In this document: one piece after another, positions 21,823 through 29,169 of the stretch
Layout: each line of letters opens with the position of its first letter
How positions within the stretch are numbered: the stretch's first letter is position 1
Origin: Dehalococcoidia bacterium
GTDB lineage: Bacteria; Chloroflexota; Dehalococcoidia; UBA2979
Assembly: GCA_028279505.1 (NCBI GenBank)
Contig: JANQNP010000030.1
Coordinates: 1-34,456 of the forward strand
Direction: 5' to 3'
DNA: 34,456 nt
The notes under the pieces: generated by a model
Seen by the model: the letters and a program-made list of their open reading frames with translations, nothing else
Told to the model about the DNA's origin: nothing
Database searches by the model: none
Translations under genes and position numbers: made by a program

Positions 21823-22526
21823 CGAGTGGCCTCGGAGGTGGGATCGCCCTCGATGTGTGCGGCACCGTCCTCAGCGCCCGCGATGCGGGCAGCGCCGTCC
21901 TCGGTGCCCGCGATGCGGGCAGCGCCGTCCTCGGTGCCCGCGATGCGGGCAGGGGCGTAGGGGCGGAGCGGGTCGATGGAGTGCCAGACGTAGCGGTGGC
22001 CGAGGACGCGGCCGCCGGGCATGTCGGACCACTCGGCGCCTTCGTCGACGGCGCCGAGGTGCTCGTAGAAGCGGCGGGCGCGGGCGTTCTCGGTGAGGAC
22101 CCAGAGGAAGAAGCCGTCGTCGGGGTACTCGCGCTCGGACCAGAGGGCGGAGGCGGCGAGGAGCTGGCGGCCGATGCCGCGGCCTTCGGCTTCGCCGGTG
22201 ACGTGGAGGTTGTCGAGGAGGGTGCCCCACTTCGGGTCGTCGTTCTCGTTGGGGGCGCCGGGCGTGTTGGCGGCGAACGAGCAGGCGAAGCCGAGGAGGG
22301 GACCGTCCTCGTTGGTGGGATCGAGGGCGAGGAGGGTGTACATGCGCTCGCTCCGCGCTAGGTACCGCTCGCGCCAGATGGTGCGCCGGTCCTCGTGGAC
22401 GGGGCCGTCGAGGTAGGCGTCGGAGTAGGAGCCTCGGTAGGCGCGACGCCAGCTCTCGGCGTGGAGGTGGGCGATGCGGTCGGCGTCCTCGGGCGTGGCG
22501 ATGCGGTAGATCGGTGGGGGTGGCAT
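21819..22526 (-). CDS. GNAT-family N-acetyltransferase with repeat tail
   Basis: This is a 235-aa acetyl-CoA-dependent acetyltransferase. The GNAT core spans about 6-175: IATPEDADRIAHLHAESWRRAY, then the acetyl-CoA loop LHVTGEAEGRGIGRQLL (R/Q-x-x-G-x-G/A), then FLWVLTENARARRFYEHLGA. After the core the C terminus has three near-identical decapeptides (ARIAGTEDGA type), encoded by 30-bp tandem repeats. CACACT lies exactly 6 nt before the ATG and no Shine-Dalgarno is seen. It is the first gene of an operon with the phosphotransferase. Confidence 0.93.
   Translation of the reverse strand: MPPPPIYRIATPEDADRIAHLHAESWRRAYRGSYSDAYLDGPVHEDRRTIWRERYLARSERMYTLLALDPTNEDGPLLGFACSFAANTPGAPNENDDPKWGTLLDNLHVTGEAEGRGIGRQLLAASALWSEREYPDDGFFLWVLTENARARRFYEHLGAVDEGAEWSDMPGGRVLGHRYVWHSIDPLRPYAPARIAGTEDGAARIAGTEDGAARIAGAEDGAAHIEGDPTSEATR
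21861..21950. repeat. Three 30-bp tandem repeats in the GNAT gene
   Basis: Units 21861-21890, 21891-21920 and 21921-21950; the last two are identical and the first differs at a few bases. Each ends in CCCGCGATGCGGGC, a small hairpin. Being a multiple of three, they add decapeptides without shifting frame. Confidence 0.92.
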
Positions 22527-22532
22527 CGGTCC

Positions 22533-22538
22533 AGTGTG
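22533..22538 (-). promoter_or_regulatory. -10-like box 6 nt before GNAT start
   Basis: CACACT, GGACCG, then ATG on the minus strand. It is a weaker match than the others of this pattern. Confidence 0.3.
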
Positions 22539-22632
22539 GGGGTGTCGGGAGGTGGCGGCGAGGGGTGAGACCTAGCATCGAGAGCGATGGACGCGGTATA
22601 TCGACGTCGCGTGCGTGAGGTAGGGGTGAGCG

Positions 22633-23613
22633 ATGGCAGACCTCGGGCGACTAGAGCCGGTATCGATCCGCGAGCAATGGGCGAACGAGACTCAGGACTT
22701 CACGCCGTGGCTCGTGGAGGCAGACAACCTGCAACTGCTGGCGGACACGCTGGGTATCCCGTTGGAGGCGGTCGGACGCGAGCAGTCGGTCGGTCCGTTC
22801 TCAGCCGATCTCGTTTGCGTCGAAGGTGGGAGCAGCGACGACCGACGGGTGGTGATCGAGAATCAGTTTGGTCGCTCCGACCATGACCACCTGGGGAAGC
22901 TGCTGACCTACGTGGCGGGCCTGGGGGCGTTCTCCGCCGTCTGGATCGCCGAGCGCTTCACCGAGGAGCACCAGGCGGCGGTCGATTGGCTCAACGAGCA
23001 CTCGGATGCCAGCAAATCCTTCTGGGCGCTGGAGATTGAGCTCTGGCGAATTGGCGATTCGGCGGTCGCTCCGAAGTTCAATGTGGTGAGCGAGCCGAAC
23101 CTGGTGACCAAGGCGGGGAACGCTGCTCTCGAGGAGCTTTCCGAGACCCGCCGCGATCGGCTCGACTTTTGGCTTGCGTTCCATGAGCACGCAGCGGAGC
23201 GATCGGAGAGCGTGTCGGTCTCGAAGGCGAGGCCGGAGACGTGGGTCAACCATTCCGTGGGTCGTGCTGGGATTCGCTTCTCGCTGGTCTACAGCAACTA
23301 CGATCTCGCAGAGCAGCGGTTCACGGGCGACTCGATGACCGACGATGTGGTCTCTCGGGTTGAGCTGGTCCTGGACGGACCGCGCGCCTTCTCAAGGTTC
23401 GCCGCCCTGGAGAAGCAGCGAGACTCGATTCCATCCGACGTCCTTGGCTCTCAGCTGGTCTGGTACTCAATCCCGGCGAAGGAGCGGAAGCTCTTCGTTC
23501 AGCGGATCTGGGCGCGGGACGACTCGTACTCCCGGGTCGCCGTCTTTGATTGGCTGCTCGACGTGCTCGAGGCGATGCGCGCTGGGCTGCTTGGGCGCGT
23601 GAGCGACGCTTAG
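22633..23613 (+). CDS. DUF4268-type protein with PD-(D/E)XK-like N terminus
   Basis: This 326-aa protein resembles DUF4268-containing proteins. The N-terminal half has FSADLVCVE (Asp59), VVIENQFGRSDHDHLGKLLTYVAG (Glu76-x-Gln78), a variant of the PD-(D/E)XK nuclease core seen in restriction-like proteins. The second half (RLDFWLAFHEH... to the end) matches the DUF4268 region, with SLVYSNYD, FSRFAALEKQRDSI and VWYSIPAKERKLFVQRIW. Codon choice looks less extreme in GC than in its neighbours. It is a single gene between two minus-strand operons, suggestive of horizontal acquisition. A nuclease or defence role is inferred, not shown. Confidence 0.8.
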   Translation: MADLGRLEPVSIREQWANETQDFTPWLVEADNLQLLADTLGIPLEAVGREQSVGPFSADLVCVEGGSSDDRRVVIENQFGRSDHDHLGKLLTYVAGLGAFSAVWIAERFTEEHQAAVDWLNEHSDASKSFWALEIELWRIGDSAVAPKFNVVSEPNLVTKAGNAALEELSETRRDRLDFWLAFHEHAAERSESVSVSKARPETWVNHSVGRAGIRFSLVYSNYDLAEQRFTGDSMTDDVVSRVELVLDGPRAFSRFAALEKQRDSIPSDVLGSQLVWYSIPAKERKLFVQRIWARDDSYSRVAVFDWLLDVLEAMRAGLLGRVSDA

Positions 23614-23673
23614 CGGCGGTAGGTCTCACCGACGGCGGCGGGAGCGAAACCCGTATCCGGAAGCCGACCCTGA

Positions 23674-24855
23674 CTAGTTGTGGCTGGCGAGGGCGCTGTC
23701 GGCGAGGAGGTTGTTGGCGACGGCGTCGGTTGGGGGGTGGACGGAGCCGCTGCGGACGTCGCGCCAGGCGCGTTCGAGGCGGGAGCCGCGGGCGAGGGAG
23801 CGGCCACCGACGATGCGGACGGCGGCGTCGACGATGGCGATGGCGGACTGGGTGACCTCGAGCTTGGCGGCGGCCTCGAGGGGGGAGAGGCCGGGGGAGG
23901 TGCGGCGGTCGCCGTCGGCGGTGGCGGCGGCGTTGACGAGGATGGCCTCCGCGACGTGGAGGCGGCGCTCGATGTCGGCGATGAGGTGGCGGGCCTCGGA
24001 GGCGGCGATCTCGGTCTGGCTGTAGCGGGGGCGGCTGGCGGCGGCGACGGCCTCGTCGCGGGCGGCGCGGGCGATGCCGAGGTAGACGGCGGCGACGGGG
24101 AGGGCGAACCAGGGGGTCATGGCGGGGCGGCTGGCGCGGCGGCTGAAGGGGAAGCGGGCGATGACGTCGGCTGTGGCGACCGGGGTGCCGGCGAAGTGGA
24201 GGGTGTGCGAGGCGGTGGCGCGCATGCCGATCGGGTCCCAGGTGTGCTCGACGGCGACGGTGGAGTGGTTGGTGCGGACGAGGACGCGGGCGACGTCGCC
24301 GGAGCCGTCGTCGACGGAGCAGTAGACGATGGCGTCGCTGACGATGGGCGCGAAGGTGGAGAAGGACTTGGCGCCGTGGAGCGCCCAGGAGTTCTCACCG
24401 GTTGGGCGGAGGAGGGTCTGGGGTCGGGCGTCGCCCTGGGGCGAGCCGATCGCCGGCTCGGTGGCGAAGACGTTCAGGATGGCATTGTTCTTCGTGACGC
24501 GGCCGAAGACGTCGCGGCGGCGCCACTCGGGCCAGGTGCCGAGCCAGCACTCGGTGCCGACGACCATGAGGTGCATGCCGATGCCGAGTGCGGTGGCCGG
24601 GTCGTACTCGGCGAGCGCCGCCTGGGCGAGGACGATGTCCGCGAGGCGGTGCGAGCCGACGCCGTAGCGGCGGTCGATGGGCGCGGCGTGGTAGCCGGCG
24701 GCGCAGAGGTCGTCGATCAGCGCGCGGTGGACGGTGGCGTCGCGGTCGTGGGTCGCGACGGCCGCGGCGTGGCGTTCGCCCAGGCCTCGGGCGGTGGCGA
24801 CGAGTGCGTCGCGGTGCTGATCCTGGGGGCGGAAGAGGCCGCTGCCGGCGATCAT
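23674..24855 (-). CDS. Acyl-CoA dehydrogenase-like flavoprotein
   Basis: This 393-aa member of the acyl-CoA dehydrogenase superfamily includes FATEPAIGSPQGD and LHGAKSFSTFAPIVSDAIVYC in the flavin-binding middle domain, DPIGMRATASHTLHF, and a C-terminal four-helix part with AIVDAAVRIVGGRSLARGSRLERAWRDVRSGSVHPPTDAV. The ending, without a clear catalytic Glu, resembles the DszC/flavin-monooxygenase or nitroalkane-oxidase branch as much as true dehydrogenases. The ATG overlaps the upstream ATP-grasp stop by 4 nt (ATGA), so the two are translated together. Confidence 0.88.
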   Translation of the reverse strand: MIAGSGLFRPQDQHRDALVATARGLGERHAAAVATHDRDATVHRALIDDLCAAGYHAAPIDRRYGVGSHRLADIVLAQAALAEYDPATALGIGMHLMVVGTECWLGTWPEWRRRDVFGRVTKNNAILNVFATEPAIGSPQGDARPQTLLRPTGENSWALHGAKSFSTFAPIVSDAIVYCSVDDGSGDVARVLVRTNHSTVAVEHTWDPIGMRATASHTLHFAGTPVATADVIARFPFSRRASRPAMTPWFALPVAAVYLGIARAARDEAVAAASRPRYSQTEIAASEARHLIADIERRLHVAEAILVNAAATADGDRRTSPGLSPLEAAAKLEVTQSAIAIVDAAVRIVGGRSLARGSRLERAWRDVRSGSVHPPTDAVANNLLADSALASHN

Positions 24856-25715
24856 CGGTGGCTCTCCAGGCGCTGGAGGGTGGCCTCGGCGAAGCGGTCG
24901 GCGCTGTCGGGGGCGAGGTGCAGCCAGAGGCCGGGCTCGTGGAGTTCGACCTCCATGACGACGAACCGGCCGTCGCGGACGACGCCGTCGATGCGCGCGT
25001 AGAGCGGCTGCTCGGGTAGCGCCTCGAGTACCTCGACCGCGCCGCTGAGGACTGCGTCCGGGAGCTCGGTGAGCTGGTTCTCGCCGCCGTACTGGGAGTT
25101 CACACGGAACTCGCCGGGGGCCGGGGTCTTGCGGACGGCGTGTGAGAACACGCCGTCGAAGAAGATCGCGCTGACCTCGCCCAGCGAAACCTCGGGCAGG
25201 AGTTCCTGGATCAGGAGCGGACGTCCGTCGTGATCGGGCGAGTCGAGGAGTTCGGCCGCAGCGTCGCGACAGAGGCGCTGCACCCCGAACCCGCTGGCAC
25301 CCCAGGCGGGCTTCACGACCGCGTCGTTCCAGCCGTAGAGGTCGAAGATCGTGTCGAGCTCAGCGGGGTCCTCGGGCGCAACGACCGTCCTCGGGACGGG
25401 GATGCCGCGGTTCTCGAGTTCGAGGAGGTAGCGCTTGTCGAGGTTCCAGCGCACGAGGGACGGCGAGTTGAACACCGGGACGCCGGTCAACTCCAGCAGG
25501 TCGAGCCAGTCCCGGAACCCGGGCAGGTCGTGGTGGTAGTCCCACGTGGAGCGCAGCACCACGGCGCCGGCGGTGAGGAACGGCTCCGGGGATTCGTTCC
25601 AGGCGGCGTGGCGCGTCTCGATCCCACGGCGTTCGAGCGCAGCGAGGTAGAGGCGATCGCTGGCCGAGGGCTCGGGCCACCGGCGGGACGTGGCGACGAC
25701 GAGTGGTCGATCCAT
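24852..25715 (-). CDS. ATP-grasp domain protein (RimK/DcsG-like)
   Basis: This 287-aa ATP-grasp ligase is expected to join a carboxylate to an amine or similar nucleophile through an acyl-phosphate. The N-terminal part carries VVLRSTWDYHHDLPGFRDWL and NSPSLVRWNLDKRYLLELENRGIPVPRT, very like the group containing the cycloserine ligase DcsG. The ATP-binding centre has VVKPAWGASGFGV and LIQELLPEV; metal ligands lie in YARIDGV and VMEVELHEPGLWL. It is followed with 4-nt overlap by the acyl-CoA-dehydrogenase-like gene. A palindrome lies about 57-75 nt upstream. Confidence 0.88.
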   Translation of the reverse strand: MDRPLVVATSRRWPEPSASDRLYLAALERRGIETRHAAWNESPEPFLTAGAVVLRSTWDYHHDLPGFRDWLDLLELTGVPVFNSPSLVRWNLDKRYLLELENRGIPVPRTVVAPEDPAELDTIFDLYGWNDAVVKPAWGASGFGVQRLCRDAAAELLDSPDHDGRPLLIQELLPEVSLGEVSAIFFDGVFSHAVRKTPAPGEFRVNSQYGGENQLTELPDAVLSGAVEVLEALPEQPLYARIDGVVRDGRFVVMEVELHEPGLWLHLAPDSADRFAEATLQRLESHR

Positions 25716-25771
25716 CGAGGCTCTTCGTGTTCGCGGAGCTGAACCAGACCAGGCTCCGCAGGGTGCTGATA

Positions 25772-25790
25772 CAGTCTCTCACTGAGACTG
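25772..25790. promoter_or_regulatory. Palindrome in the ATP-grasp/methyltransferase divergent region
   Basis: CAGTCTC and GAGACTG are perfect 7-base arms around TCACT, in the AT-richer middle of the 159-nt region between divergent genes. It is a candidate operator. No clear regulator gene is adjacent. Confidence 0.5.
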
Positions 25791-25874
25791 AATATCAATA
25801 AGCGAGACGCCGGTGCCGCGCAAGCCTCTTTCGATGGCCCGAGGTTCGGTGAGCGACCGTTGGAGAGCGACGCG

Positions 25875-26741
25875 ATGACCAGTCAGACCGAGACGAAGGC
25901 GGCGGAAGCCAACCACGGGGGTCAGGGGGCGTGGCGTGCGGCTCTCTACATCCACGACCGCGTGTTCGAGGGCAGTCACCAGGAGATCGCGGACTGGCTG
26001 GGCCTGACCTCGGAGCAGAGCGCACTTGATGCCGGCTGCGGCGTCGGCGGGATGACAGCGGTGCTCGCGGAGCGCGGGGCGAGCGTCGTCGCGGTTGATC
26101 TGAACGAGGAGGGCGTGGAGCACACGCTCGAGCGGGTCCGCGACCAGGCGAATGCAGCGAAGGTGGATGGCCTTGTCGCCGACCTGACCGAGCTGGAGTT
26201 CGAGGACGAGACGTTCGACCTGGTGTGGTGCAGCCGGACGGTGCATCACCTGGACGACATGCTGAAGGGCGTCCGTGAGCTGGCGCGGGTGACGAAGCCC
26301 GGTGGCACGGTGGCGGTTCGCGAGGGCGGGTTCGGTTTCCGCGTGTTGCCGGACGATGTTGAAGTGGCCGAGCGATGGCTGGAGGATCGACTGGCCTCGG
26401 TGGGGGTCGGCCGCTTCGGGCGGCCGCGCGAGCTGAAGGACGGCATGGTGCCGTACGCGTTCGGCTGGTCGCAGTTGCTGCGGGACGTCGGCCTGGAGGA
26501 TGTGCGCGCGAAGACGTTCGGGTTCGATTCGCTGAGCCCGCTGAGCGCGGATGAGGAGGCCTGGGTGCGCTTCCACTGGGAGCGCTGGTTGGGCACGGAG
26601 GAGATGCGGGAGCGGATGGATTCGGGGGATGTGGAGGCGTTGGAGACGCTGCTCGATCCGGGTTCGCCGCACCACGTGTTCTCGCGGCCGGATCTGCACT
26701 TGCGCGCTGGGCTCACGGTGTACGCGGGGACGAAGCGGTAG
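25875..26741 (+). CDS. SAM-dependent methyltransferase (class I)
   Basis: This is a 288-aa Rossmann-fold methyltransferase. Motif I is LDAGCGVGGM (51-60), the acidic end of strand 2 is VVAVDLNEEG, then VADLTELEFEDETFDLVWCSRTVHHLDD and VTKPGGTVAVREGG, typical of the UbiE/arsenite-type Methyltransf_11/25 group. The ATG at 25875 follows GGAGAG by 7 nt; a TTG five codons earlier is less likely. It is divergent from the ATP-grasp operon. The methyl acceptor cannot be named. Confidence 0.92.
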   Translation: MTSQTETKAAEANHGGQGAWRAALYIHDRVFEGSHQEIADWLGLTSEQSALDAGCGVGGMTAVLAERGASVVAVDLNEEGVEHTLERVRDQANAAKVDGLVADLTELEFEDETFDLVWCSRTVHHLDDMLKGVRELARVTKPGGTVAVREGGFGFRVLPDDVEVAERWLEDRLASVGVGRFGRPRELKDGMVPYAFGWSQLLRDVGLEDVRAKTFGFDSLSPLSADEEAWVRFHWERWLGTEEMRERMDSGDVEALETLLDPGSPHHVFSRPDLHLRAGLTVYAGTKR

Positions 26742-26861
26742 CGGCGCGCGCCCGCTGAGGTGGGCTGCTCGTGCGAGGTCGGCGCGGGGCGTCGGCGGGA
26801 CGCGCCTGCGGCGCGAGGCGGACACGCGCTTCGCGCGCGGGCGTTCTGTTCGGAAGGCCCG

Positions 26862-26957
26862 CCCACCCGCCCTATCCCGAAATGAAGGGGTCGCGACGTC
26901 CCCTCGCGCTTCGCGCGCCCTGCGGGACGGGGACGCCGCTCCCCCTTTCATTTCGGG
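26862..26957. repeat. Long imperfect inverted repeat, second repeat type
   Basis: The outer arms CCCGAAATGAAGGGG (26876-26890) and CCCCCTTTCATTTCGGG (26941-26957) pair with one bulge; inside, GCGACGTCCCC pairs with GGGGACGCCGC. The whole forms a ~82-nt hairpin whose tip contains TCGCGCTTCGCGCG. The preceding CCCACCCGCCC block matches 20741-20751. The rest of the 26742-27120 gap shows no gene. Confidence 0.7.
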
Positions 26958-27120
26958 TGGACCTGCTGCGGGGCTGGGTCGGTTCGTTTCGACCGAGGGG
27001 GCCAGCAGGGACGCGGGACAGGCGCCCGCACTGCACCGGGCTAAGGCGCCTGCGCCAGGGGGAGTCGCTCTCGCAACCACCATCGAGCTGGCGTCGAGAC
27101 GAGCCTGGTACGCCGGCGTC

Positions 27121-28251
27121 CTAGGTGAGCGCGGCGAGGATGCGGTTGACGACTTCTGAGCGGTCGCCGGCCCAGCGGGTGACGATGACGAGGTCGTGTT
27201 CGGGGTCGATGTAGACGGCGTTGCCGCCGGCGCCGTGGGCGGCGAAGGCGGTTTCGGGGGCGTGGCTGTAGAGCTGGCGGTCGGTGTTGAGCCACCACAT
27301 GTAGCCGTAGCGGTCGTTGACCTCGGAGGGGGTCGTGGCCTCGGTGATCCAGGAGTCGGAGAGGAGGGGGCGGCCGTTCCATTGGCCTCGGTTGAGCATG
27401 AGGAGGCCGAAGCGGGCGTGGTCGAGGGCGGAGATGAAGAGGCCGCCGCCCCAGTGGGCGCCGCCGGGGACGGAGGGCATGCGGACTCCGTCGACGTCGA
27501 CCCAGGAGTTCTCGTACGGGTGCCAGGCCCAGCCAGGGGAGGCGCCGATGGGGTCCATGATCTCGCGGCGGAGGACGTCCGGGAGGGGCTCTTTCCAGAT
27601 GCGGAGTGCGCAGAGGCCGAGGCGGTTCACGCGGACGTCGTTGTACTCGTAGAAGGTGCCGGGCGTGCGTAGCTCGCGGACGTCACCCTTTCTTAGCTGT
27701 GCTTCGCCGCTCGACGCTGATGTGCCGGTGACGGAGCGGTTGTGGTCGACGGTGTCGGGGCGGTCGAAGAGGGTGCCCTGCCATTCGCTGGTCTGCTGGA
27801 GGAGGTGTTTCCAGGTGATCTTGCTGTTGTGGTCTGAGTCGAAGCCGCCGTCGTGGATGCGTTCGCAAACGCGCTCGTCCATGGAGCCGAGCAGGCCTCG
27901 GTCCTGGGCGAGGCCGACGGTGGTGGAGAGGTAGCTCTTCGTGGCGCTGAAGGTCATGTCGACGCGGTCGGGCTGGCCCCACTCGGCGATGAGGTAGCCG
28001 TCGCGGATGACGACGCCGCCGGCGGGGCCTCGGGGTTTGGTGGGGCCGAGGATGGTGTTGTAGGGCGGGGTGTCGTTGCGGCCGACGATGAGGCTGACGT
28101 CGGTGGGGAGGTCGATCTCGGTGTCGATGGCGAACTGGAGGGCGGCGGCGAGCCTCGATGGGTCGAATCCCGCCTCGGAAGGTTCGCGGTGGGCCCAGTT
28201 GCCGCGTGGGTCCTCGGAGGTGGCGCGCGGCGGGAAGTAGGTCGGGGGCAT
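27121..28251 (-). CDS. Serine hydrolase, beta-lactamase/penicillin-binding-protein fold
   Basis: This is a 376-aa class C beta-lactamase-type esterase or peptidase (family Beta-lactamase, Pfam). Ser102-x-x-Lys105 (FSATKSY) is the catalytic pair. The second motif reads YND at 203-205 instead of YxN, and an HGAGGN segment near the C terminus takes the place of KTG. No signal peptide is seen, so it is likely cytoplasmic and not a drug-resistance enzyme. TACACT lies exactly 6 nt before the ATG with no Shine-Dalgarno. It is divergent from the DUF6174-like gene. Confidence 0.88.
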   Translation of the reverse strand: MPPTYFPPRATSEDPRGNWAHREPSEAGFDPSRLAAALQFAIDTEIDLPTDVSLIVGRNDTPPYNTILGPTKPRGPAGGVVIRDGYLIAEWGQPDRVDMTFSATKSYLSTTVGLAQDRGLLGSMDERVCERIHDGGFDSDHNSKITWKHLLQQTSEWQGTLFDRPDTVDHNRSVTGTSASSGEAQLRKGDVRELRTPGTFYEYNDVRVNRLGLCALRIWKEPLPDVLRREIMDPIGASPGWAWHPYENSWVDVDGVRMPSVPGGAHWGGGLFISALDHARFGLLMLNRGQWNGRPLLSDSWITEATTPSEVNDRYGYMWWLNTDRQLYSHAPETAFAAHGAGGNAVYIDPEHDLVIVTRWAGDRSEVVNRILAALT

Positions 28252-28257
28252 GGGCGG

Positions 28258-28263
28258 AGTGTA
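28258..28263 (-). promoter_or_regulatory. -10-like box 6 nt before the serine hydrolase start
   Basis: TACACT, CCGCCC, then ATG on the minus strand. It fits the leaderless pattern of this window; no -35 match. Confidence 0.5.
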
Positions 28264-28357
28264 GTGGAGTGCGCCTGGCAGGGCGGTCGAGCGGAACGAT
28301 GGCGGCGCCGGCGGCGTTGGGATGATGGGAGGCAGCGGCCTGGTGAGGTGGTGCGAG

Positions 28358-29161
28358 ATGTGGGTACGGCGGATCTGGAGTGCGGTCGCAATGGTTGCGG
28401 TGGCGACGGTCCTGGGTGGGGTCGCGGGTGGGGCTGCGGCGGCGACGCCTGCGGGGACTCCGGTGGGTGGATTGGCCTCGGGAGGTGGGGTGGCGGTTCA
28501 GGTTGGGGCGCCGTTCACGCCGGCGGTGACGGATCCGGGGGTGACGCTGACTTCGTTCGCGGGCGGATCGGTCGAGATGCTGGAGTTCGAGCTGATCGCA
28601 GTCGGTGGGGCGATCGGGTCGGTGCGCGGGGCGGTGACGGTTGATGGCGAGTTCCTCGTGTACATCCCGGGGGCGCCGGCGTTCGTGAACGCGCCGTTCA
28701 TCGAGGGGTTTCCGGAGGGGCTGGCGGCGGGGATGCCGATGTTGGTGGTGATGGACGATGTGTTCACGCCGGCGCAGGCGAAGCTGGACGCGGCGCGTGC
28801 GCGGTGGAACGCGGTTGGTCCGCCGATGGATTACAACATGGAGCTGCGGACGCTGTGCTTCTGCGGGTACCCGGTCCTGGGTGCTGATTACGTGGCGCTG
28901 GAGGTGCGTGGTGGGGTGCCCGTGGGCGGCGAGACGGTCCGCGAGGGCACGCCGTTGCCGAGCGATCAGCTGGAGTTCTTCCGGACGATCGACGACCTGT
29001 TCGAGGCGATCCAGTCGGCGATCGACAACCGCGCGGCGTCGCTGGAGGTGGAGTACGACCCGGTGCTGGGGTACCCGACGAGCATCTCGATCGATCAGAT
29101 CGCGCTGGCGGTGGACGACGAGGTGAGCTACGTGGTCGAGGGGCTGGCGGTCCTCCCGTAG
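28358..29161 (+). CDS. Secreted DUF6174-like protein
   Basis: This 267-aa exported protein starts with a signal peptide (MWVRRIWSAVAMVAVATVLGG..., cleavage near AAA-ATPAG at about 28-32). The C-terminal 110 residues resemble DUF6174: an N-Y-x-M-E-L-R-x-L-C-F-C-G-Y start, then FRTIDDLFEAIQSAIDN, then VEYDPVLGYPTSISID and DDEVSYVVEGL. The function of that domain is unknown. The middle (about 45-150) is Gly/Val-rich and not recognised. The ATG at 28358 fits the signal peptide start; in-frame ATGs 11-12 codons upstream are possible. Confidence 0.8.
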   Translation: MWVRRIWSAVAMVAVATVLGGVAGGAAAATPAGTPVGGLASGGGVAVQVGAPFTPAVTDPGVTLTSFAGGSVEMLEFELIAVGGAIGSVRGAVTVDGEFLVYIPGAPAFVNAPFIEGFPEGLAAGMPMLVVMDDVFTPAQAKLDAARARWNAVGPPMDYNMELRTLCFCGYPVLGADYVALEVRGGVPVGGETVREGTPLPSDQLEFFRTIDDLFEAIQSAIDNRAASLEVEYDPVLGYPTSISIDQIALAVDDEVSYVVEGLAVLP

Positions 29162-29169
29162 ATGGGCGG

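Noticed and set aside
21861..21950. CRISPR array
   Set aside because: The 30-bp units are contiguous without spacers and lie in frame within a coding region.
12221..26741. A single biosynthetic gene cluster made of P450, SDR, GNAT, ATP-grasp, flavoprotein and methyltransferase genes
   Set aside because: The genes are in separate, often opposite transcription units divided by repeats and unrelated genes. Only the ATP-grasp/flavoprotein pair is clearly linked.
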